NCBI RefSeq assembly: GCF_958298935.1 | Contig: NC_084929.1 | Coordinates: forward strand, 2,604,001-2,668,000 | Reading direction: 5' to 3' | Length of the DNA stretch: 64,000 nt | Origin: Phragmites australis | Lineage: Eukaryota > Streptophyta > Magnoliopsida > Poales > Poaceae | In this document: positions 57,858 through 64,000 of the stretch, one piece after another | How positions within the stretch are numbered: position 1 is the first letter of the stretch | How the letters are laid out: each line of letters opens with the position of its first letter | Made by a program: the position numbers and the translations under genes | Notes under the pieces: model-generated | What the model was told of the DNA's origin: nothing | What the model saw: the letters and a program-made list of their open reading frames with translations, nothing else | The model's database searches: none

Positions 57858-59905
57858 TTTCGCATAAACGGAGACACTATCACCAAGGGTCATGGTGGAA
57901 ATACTTCTGCACCGCAAAATAGGCTGAATGAAACATATCGTAGAACTTATCTGATATGGGCGCAGAAAAGTAATTAGGGAACAGAAAAATTAGTTTTTTT
58001 TAGGTTTTAGAATAATTAGTTTCCTTTTAGGTTTTGGAATAGTTAGATTTTAGGATTGATAAGTTTGACAATTTAGGATATAATCAGCTAGGAGATAGAG
58101 TTGAATTTGGTTTAATAGTTAGTTGGATTAAGATTGTGACTCTTTAGTTGGTCGACTATATATAGTTGCCAATAGCTATGTATTAGGATCAAGCAAAAAA
58201 ATAAACAAAGTAAAGATCAGAGCCCGCAAGGCAGGGTGATCTAGTTATCCCTAATTACCTATTCTTCAATATTTGGTATACAGAGACATCAATCCTGCAC
58301 CTCGACGTTGCCCTGTTCCTGTGCCTGCCGCCACCGTCGTCATCGCCACTGCTCTGTTTTCAGCCTCTCCACCAGCCCCTGCCACTCCACCAGCCAGGTT
58401 CATCCGCTTGTTCTTGCGCCAACACCTTGCCACCGCCACTGTTTTCCACGTCGCTACTTCCTTGTTCTACGCTACCACCGATCCTGCACAGCCACCACTG
58501 CTGTCCTACCACATCAGCCGCCGCTGCCACCATTGTCCAGTGTTGGACACCCCTACTACCCAACCAAGCTGCAGCCGCCACCATAACCATCGACGTCGCC
58601 TACTCGCCAGCCCCTACTGTATCATCAACAGCGGGTTGCACCCCTCATCATGGGTGACGATGCCTACACCATAGAGCTTCTCGGAAAGATAATGAATAAA
58701 GTTTTGGTGAAGGTTGAAGCAATCGAGGCTCATCAACTTAGATGGGAAAAAAAAATTCAGCACCAATACAGTGGACATGTTGCCACCACCTGCCCCAACG
58801 ATCACATTAGCACAAGTCATTTCACCTCCACCAATGTTGGCTAAAGGACTACCATATACTCTCATGGCCACACATTCAGAACCTACCATAATGCTACCAA
58901 TTCCTGTTGTCACATGTACAGAGGTAGAGGCAAAAAAAGAGGCAACACTGCTCGTATTTGTTGCGTCATTGATCATCAAACAACTAACTGCTACTTCTGC
59001 TTCAGTATCAATTGCATTACCAGTAGCAAATGTCTCACTGTCAATCCAGTTATCCTTAGTTGCTACAACTGTGTCTATGTTGAGAAACAAAGATGCTATC
59101 GCCTACACCATTAACAATGTGGGTTTGTTCAAGAGCTACAAAGAATCTTCCAAGAACATCATACTTTCATCAGCATGGGCTTACATTGGTTGCAACCAAT
59201 GGCTACCATCATAGCTGAAGGACGAGTTGTTTCATGGCGAGGGAAATGATATGGACGCAGAGAAGTAATTAGGGAAGGAAAGAATTAGTATCCTTTTAGG
59301 TTTCAGAATAATTAGTTTCCTTTTAGTTTTTGGAATAGTTAAATTTCATGATTGATAAGTTTGGTAAGTTGGGATAGAATTAGCTAAGAGATAGAGTTAG
59401 ATTCGGTTTAATAGTTAGTTGGATTAAGATTATGACTCTTTAGTTGGCCAACTATATATAGTTGACAATAGTTATCAAACAAAGAAATAAACAAAATAAA
59501 GATCAGAGTTCGCAAGACAGGACGATATAATTATCCAAAGTTATCACCTCCAAAGAGTATATATGCTTTAATCAGATACTCATAAAATGAATCAATCCCA
59601 GCATCAATGCCAGATGAATATTCAATCGACTTGCCAACTAAAACATCAAGTGTTGTGCCTCCTACTAGATTCAGTGGATTTTTCATGCTCCATAACTTGC
59701 GAAGAGCACACGGAGCTGCAGCTTCATATATAGAATCGTCCGTCAAACGTGACAATGCACCCATTTCAAGGATAAGGGAACCACACCCTGATGTGCTTGT
59801 TTCAGTTGTTTCATTCTCCATCACTCTGTAATTAAGGTTGATCCATGCATACCGCAATCCAGTAGGCGTCTCAAATGCTGGTAGGAAACCTCTTAAGCTC
59901 ATAGA
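57858..59905 (-). pseudogene. EDEM-like GH47 alpha-mannosidase fragment, split by an LTR element
   Basis: On the minus strand, 59905-59541 encodes a segment of ER-degradation-enhancing mannosidase-like proteins: FLPAFETPTGLRYAWINLNY, ETSTSGCGSLILEMGALSRL, IDSFYEYLIKAYILFGGD. The frame resumes exactly across the insertion at 57951-57858 with KFYDMFHSAYFAVQKYFHHD followed by PW, then stops. The parents trim mannose on misfolded glycoproteins in the ER. Only one core segment is present, so it is a captured or duplicated fragment. Confidence 0.75.
57952..59540 (+). mobile_element. Small non-autonomous LTR retroelement, 1,589 bp
   Basis: Direct repeats of about 294 bp (57952-58246 and 59247-59540) start TGATATGG(G/A)CGCAGA and share CTCTTTAGTTGG, CAACTATATATAGTTG and AAGATCAGAG. 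Near the 5' LTR, TGGTATACAGAGAC (58274) resembles an initiator-Met tRNA primer site with one extra base. A purine tract GGCGAGGGAAA precedes the 3' LTR. The target duplication is TTATC (57947-57951 and 59541-59545). The internal frames (Pro/His/Cys-rich, 58273-58674; Ser/Thr/Ala-rich, 58714-59214) match no gag or pol I know. Confidence 0.85.
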
Positions 59906-60009
59906 GTTGAAATCACCCCAGAATAGCACACTCCCGTGTCATACTCCAAAGCTCTTTTGTACAGATAAATATCTACCTGCTCTCTGATAAATAGGCAAAA
60001 ATATGCAGT

Positions 60010-60480
60010 ATCTAATCACCATCAACAAGGTCAACGCTATTGTTGCTAGCCGATGACACACAGAAGTAGATACGATCAACATCACCTTCCAAAGTAGCAC
60101 ACTTGACACTAGTATCATCAGGGCTGAATTCCTCACAATTTATATTTAGGCCTTGGGCCAAAGCCTTGATTAGCTGGTTTGTTTGGGCTTGGTGCAGCAG
60201 CCTGGCTTGGTTTTGGACCGAGTCCAGTGCAAGCGCGAGCTGCACGCTCGGTCACGAGAGCGCTGTACGCACGCACAGCGGCAGCGTCGCTGCCAGCGGC
60301 GGTGGTGGCAGAGGGCTCCGGCAACGGTGGGGTAGCGGCGCGGGGTGATGACGGCGGCGTGGCAGGGCACGGCCGGACGGAGGCAGCAGCGGCTGTGCAC
60401 GGCCGCCGGCGGGGGCAACGCCCCGGCGGATGGTCGGCAGCAGGTCGGCTGGGCCTCCTTTGGATATATATACGCACGGT
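60010..60480 (-). pseudogene. Unidentified open segment, possibly chimeric
   Basis: The minus strand 60245-60012 reads LIKALAQGLNINCEEFSPDD then TSVKCATLEGDVDRIYFCVS and ends at a stop. The adjoining sequence up to 60477 is GC-rich and Pro/Ala/Arg-coding, like a grass first exon. I do not recognise either part. It lies upstream of the EDEM-like fragment on the same strand. Confidence 0.35.
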
Positions 60481-60499
60481 ATATTTATTATGTTCCTAA

Positions 60500-60790
60500 A
60501 TGTAACATAGTTTATATCTACATATACTCTTAGTTATGATTTTAAAAATAATATAATTATGATCTATAAGATAGGTTAGGTGCTAAAAATATATATGATC
60601 ATAATTTATTCACGTACTCTACGCATATTTTAGTTACGATCTTAAAAATAGTATAATTATGATCCACAAGATTGATCAGTTAATACAAATATATATGATC
60701 GTAACTCAGTACCTAATTTAGTCATAATTATATACTTTTTGTCATGTGATCGTAACTCAACTATCTGTATCGTCGTAACTGATTATTTTC
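60500..60790. repeat. Degenerate repeats of ATGATC/TTACGATC words
   Basis: A unit of about 120 bp containing TTAGTTA(T/C)GAT(T/C)TTAAAAAT, ATAATTATGATC and ATATATATGATC(A/G)TAA recurs at about 60526 and 60650. It may be subterminal repeat sequence of an element. Confidence 0.5.
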
Positions 60791-60799
60791 TTAATTGTA

Positions 60800-62195
60800 A
60801 CTTAGAGTGGGGCAAAGATGATTATAATTACGTCTAGATGCAGAATAGTCTTGGATTGTGCATCCGGATAACTAATCTAGAAGTCAAATTGTGTGCTCAT
60901 AGGGTTCCGTGGTTATTATTATTTAAAAGTTTGGGGTATTAGTTAGTTCATTTTTTTTCTTAAGTGAAGTAGGTAGAAATGAATCTTCACTTTAATTAAG
61001 TGTGTTTTAGATCAACCTAATAAAAAAAATATAAAGCTTACATCTTACATCTAGATCAAGTAAACATTTTTATTTACGAGAGCTAGGAATAGAACGCTGT
61101 GCACAGTTCAACAAGGGAAACACCCATGGTAACTGGTGGTTTGGGCCTGACTAATTAGTATGATTTATGGCCCACCGAGGCCCGCTAAGCAACAGGAGGC
61201 TGCAGGCATCCAGCCCATGCAAGGTCCAACTGCTCTCCTGCGTCCCAGAATTGAAATCAAATATGGGTTTAGGACTTTTTTTTCTTTTATCGAAACATAT
61301 TGTTCCATAAAACCAGGTCCACGGCCAAATCGCTGGCCGCCAGACTCACAAAAAAGCTGGTACACGATCTACCCACAGTTGGGCACTTCCCCTCATTATG
61401 TGCTGCTTTGTTGCAATCCCTAAGACAGATATAAAGCCACCCACCATTTTGTGATGCCTCGCCACACTCGAGCTTTGCGCCATTGCCATGGCATCACCTT
61501 CGCGCCACTGCCCTGCAGTCATGGAAGAAGGGGGGCATGCCGCCTCCTTTGCGCCGTCACTGTAAAAGGAGTTAATCGCCGCCTTGCAAGCTTCCTCCAC
61601 CAGAGACCTTTTTTTTTATAAAAAAAAAAACATATCTAAGTTGATACATTTGAGTTGAAACAATTTGAGTTCAAATTTATGAGTTGAAACATTATGATTT
61701 GAAATATTTTTGGAGTTCAACTTTTTTTTTTAAAACACAATCTTAATACTTATGTACTGAACATCAATTATTTGATCTAAATTCCATCTTTCACAACATG
61801 ATATTGAAGTGATTGGTAATACCACTTGATTTGTCATTACTCGAAGAGAAAGTTGCACTCATGGATAATAAATTCTTAAGCCAAAAGAATTTCTTGTTCT
61901 TAAACCACAATAGCCTAATGTGGAATTTTGCTATCCAAACAACCTTACTACATGCCACAACTTAGTTTGCATTAAGAGATTGGTTAGAGTCATTCCACAA
62001 TATGGCTTCTCCTGTAAGGATGAAGATTTGACTTTATGTGGATTTCTTAATATCAACACCTTGAAAAATTATGGTTATGAGACTTCTCATATGTGAGCGT
62101 GTAATCATTAGCACCCTGCGTATAACGCAAAGTCGTCTTTAGTAGTTTTCTAGTGGTCCAGTCCTGGATCAATATCTGCCAAGTTTCCTGATTAC
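60800..62195. other. Intergenic stretch, nothing firm
   Basis: No gene recognised. 61620-61760 repeats GAGTTGAAACA/GAGTTCAA words around T and A runs. Confidence 0.4.
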
Positions 62196-62199
62196 AAAC

Positions 62200-63363
62200 T
62201 ATCGGAGGGTGAACTCCTGTCGTAGGGATCCCGAGAGACCCCTTTTTAAAGATTCGGCCGGGGGGATGATCCTGGAAAAGCTTGTTTGGGAAATAAGCGG
62301 GAACGGAAACAAATGCGATGGCTGGTGGGAGATGATCGCCCTAATGCGAGAAAAATGGGTGCACCGGGGTTTAGACAGGTTCGGGCCGCACGGAGGTGTA
62401 ACACCCTACTCCTGTGTGAGCGCTATATTTGTCCTTGAAGGGAATTCTTCAAGGATGTATCTGGTTCCAAGGGGAGAGCCGTTTACAAAGAGCTTGAGGC
62501 TCTCGTGTTCTAGCTTGGCTTGAGCTGGTTCGAGCGTCTGCGTCCTCTTCTTCACACACTTCCGGTCCCTCTTTTACGTGTTCTCCATCCTTTCCTTTTA
62601 TAGGCGCGCCGACCTCAACATATCCTGAATGGGAAAGAGGGGATGCGAATGCCAAGGTGCCACGGAGAAAGGCGTAATCATTTCGTCTTGGCGAAGTGAC
62701 AGGGGCGGTGGAGAAATGCGGCGCGCATTCGACCACCCGCCACTGTGGAAGCCCTCGGGCGCCATAAAGGGGGCCCGCCGGACAGCCTCAGAGGTGTCCG
62801 GTGCGCCCACCCTGTCTTGTTCTTCCGCCATGGTAGGGTGGCAGACGGAGCGCTTCGATCTTGGCAACGTTATCCCGAGGCACCCGGATGAAACGGGACG
62901 GGACCCGTGCATTTAATGGACCCACGCCCCCCCTGCCAGTGCATGGCAGGGTATGACACTGGGGCGTGGGCAGCTGAGAATGTCAGGATGTCAGGCCGCG
63001 CGTGCCTATTAAATGCGGCATTGGGCCTTTGACTGGATGACACCCTGACGACGGGACCCTTCGGGTCGTCGAATGATCTTGCGCGAACCTTCGGGGAACC
63101 GAGTCCTCGGGGGCTGCCACGTGCAGCCCCGAGCACTCTCCCCCGAGCACTTGAGTGAGACCTTCGGGGAACCGAGTCCTCGGGGGCTGGTATTTGGGCT
63201 CTGCGGATCATCGGGGAACTAGGGTGCTCGGGAACCAGAGGCGGCGGCCCCAAGCACCTTCTCCGAGGACTTAGCTTCTTCTTACCTTGCAGGGTGGTGA
63301 CATGTGGCGGATGGCCGGCCTGGTCTCGGGACTTAGGGACCCCTGGTTCTGAATACACCGACA
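62200..63363 (-). repeat. LTR of a large Gypsy-type element
   Basis: On the minus strand it starts TGTCGGTGTATTCAGAACCA and ends ...CACCCTCCGATA (normally CGACA). Just upstream on the minus strand is GGCCCGGGGGCTAC, a good polypurine tract, so this is a 3' LTR with the element body to the right. Repeated phrases GACCTTCGGGGAACCGAGTC/TCGGGGGCTG occur at 63060-63250. The left-flank target sequence is AAAC, and the partner lies outside the window. Confidence 0.65.
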
Positions 63364-63719
63364 GTAGCCCCCGGGCCCATTGGTAGCCGACGGGACGGAG
63401 ACTGCGAATGGGCCCTTCGTCGCGACCGAGGCCAAGGCTGGCGCGGACGCCATGTGGCAAGCTTTCGAGAGGTGGCCCTTGCGGACCTAGACCTCAAGTA
63501 CGCTCCAACGGGAAAATGAGTGGACGCGTGTCCACACAACTTCCGAAGGGTATGATGACCATACGGGCGGCACGCGCGGTCGCCGCGCAGATCGAGGAAA
63601 ATACGCCTGGCAGCCGCTGATATCGCGTGATCGGTGGGAGATTTGCCTGGCAGTTGCGCCGATCGAGGCGACACTTCGCCGAGTGAACCGTTTTGGGCGG
63701 CAGTTTTTGAACTTTGAGA

Positions 63720-63726
63720 TATAAAA
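63720..63726 (+). promoter_or_regulatory. TATA box for the right-edge reading frame
   Basis: TATAAAA followed by GGGGGAATGG and a C/T-rich leader (63750-63860), then an ATG at 63882. Confidence 0.5.
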
Positions 63727-63881
63727 GGGGGAATGGATCGGTCCGTTCCCCTTTTTACGCTCTCTCGCACTTGCGCTCCTGCCTTCTTTGTGCTCCGAAG
63801 CCCTCAGGAAACTCCCAGGCGACCGGAGCGTTCTCCCTTCTCTCTCTCTTCACCACCAAAAACACCCTCCATCCTGACGAG

Positions 63882-64000
63882 ATGACGAGGGTTGGAGGAG
63901 GTCGCCGGGACAAGACTTCGGACAGCATCTTGCCGGAGTCTCGTCTGAGGAATGAGGAGGCGGCGGATAAGATTAGGAAGCTGCTGGTACCGGAGGGTCA
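63882..64000 (+). CDS. Start of an open frame running off the window (element-encoded)
   Basis: ATG at 63882 opens a frame with no stop to the edge (39 complete codons: MTRVGGGRRDKTSDSILPES, then RLRNEEAADKIRKLL). It is basic and acidic without a recognisable domain. It faces away from the 62200-63363 LTR and runs opposite to the strand inferred for the element. This recalls the extra antisense frame of some Tat-lineage Gypsy elements, or alternatively an unrelated gene into which the element inserted. Partial. Confidence 0.4.
   Translation, partial: MTRVGGGRRDKTSDSILPESRLRNEEAADKIRKLLVPEG

Noticed and set aside
52534..60480. Helitron ends for the captured-gene cluster
   Set aside because: I looked for YYAG with a hairpin near 52.54 kb and GA/T near 60.2-60.5 kb (minus orientation) and found none convincing, so no element borders are claimed.
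62209..63770. Frames of up to 196 codons in the right-hand LTR and the sequence beside it
   Set aside because: They occur within or just beside LTR sequence, on both strands. Non-coding LTR and flank sequence explains them.
1..64000. CRISPR arrays, bacterial operons, rRNA or tRNA genes
   Set aside because: No regularly spaced repeats, no ribosome-binding-site-led gene clusters and no recognisable tRNA or rRNA. All coding evidence is eukaryotic and intron-bearing.

Overview
This window is nuclear DNA from a plant, almost certainly a grass (Poaceae). The evidence is spliced genes with GT-AG introns, very GC-rich first exons, an organelle-targeted bacterial-type release factor, a CIPK-type kinase, an oligopeptide transporter, and a dense population of grass-type transposons (MULE, CACTA, hAT, Helitron, Stowaway, Copia, Gypsy and LINE). 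Only three protein-coding genes look intact: a Cys-rich PHD-like protein (26.3-27.2 kb, +), a mitochondrial-type peptide chain release factor 1 (28.0-30.5 kb, -, 11 exons, 423 aa) and an OPT-family oligopeptide transporter (47.2-50.5 kb, +, 7 exons, 752 aa). Their exon borders were read by hand from the sequence.

Layout. 0-2.2 kb: eroded Copia remnant. About 3.1-12.5 kb: a Mutator-like element (MULE) with long inverted ends. On its minus strand it carries a broken transposase followed by a broken plant-mobile-domain (PMD) protein gene. 12.7-19.65 kb: a hAT-like element containing a 4.47-kb Helitron, which in turn contains another element. A paralogous empty site for the Helitron lies less than 1 kb beyond the Helitron's right end. 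20.7-24.4 kb: a solo LTR with a perfect 5-bp target duplication. 25.5 kb: Stowaway MITE. 26-35.3 kb: gene island with the PHD-like gene, the release factor (convergent to it) and a CIPK1/17-like kinase locus that is visibly decayed. 36-42.9 kb: LINE remnant, an LTR and a Ty3/Gypsy element on the minus strand. 47-50.5 kb: OPT gene. 51-52.5 kb: a hAT MITE and a CACTA element, each with target duplications.

52.6-60.2 kb is the most unusual stretch. It holds minus-strand pieces of at least five unrelated host genes: a B-type cyclin, enolase, eIF3m, eIF3e and an EDEM-like GH47 alpha-mannosidase. Introns are retained. An eIF3e segment is joined directly and in frame to an eIF3m segment. A LINE and a small LTR element are inserted into two of the pieces. 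This is the signature of DNA-level gene capture (Helitron or Pack-MULE), but I could not find the element's ends. 62.2-64 kb: the LTR of a large Gypsy-type element with a divergent reading frame running off the right edge.

The intact genes do not form a pathway. They are independent loci in a repeat-rich setting, and most of the biology visible here is transposon nesting, gene capture and gene decay.
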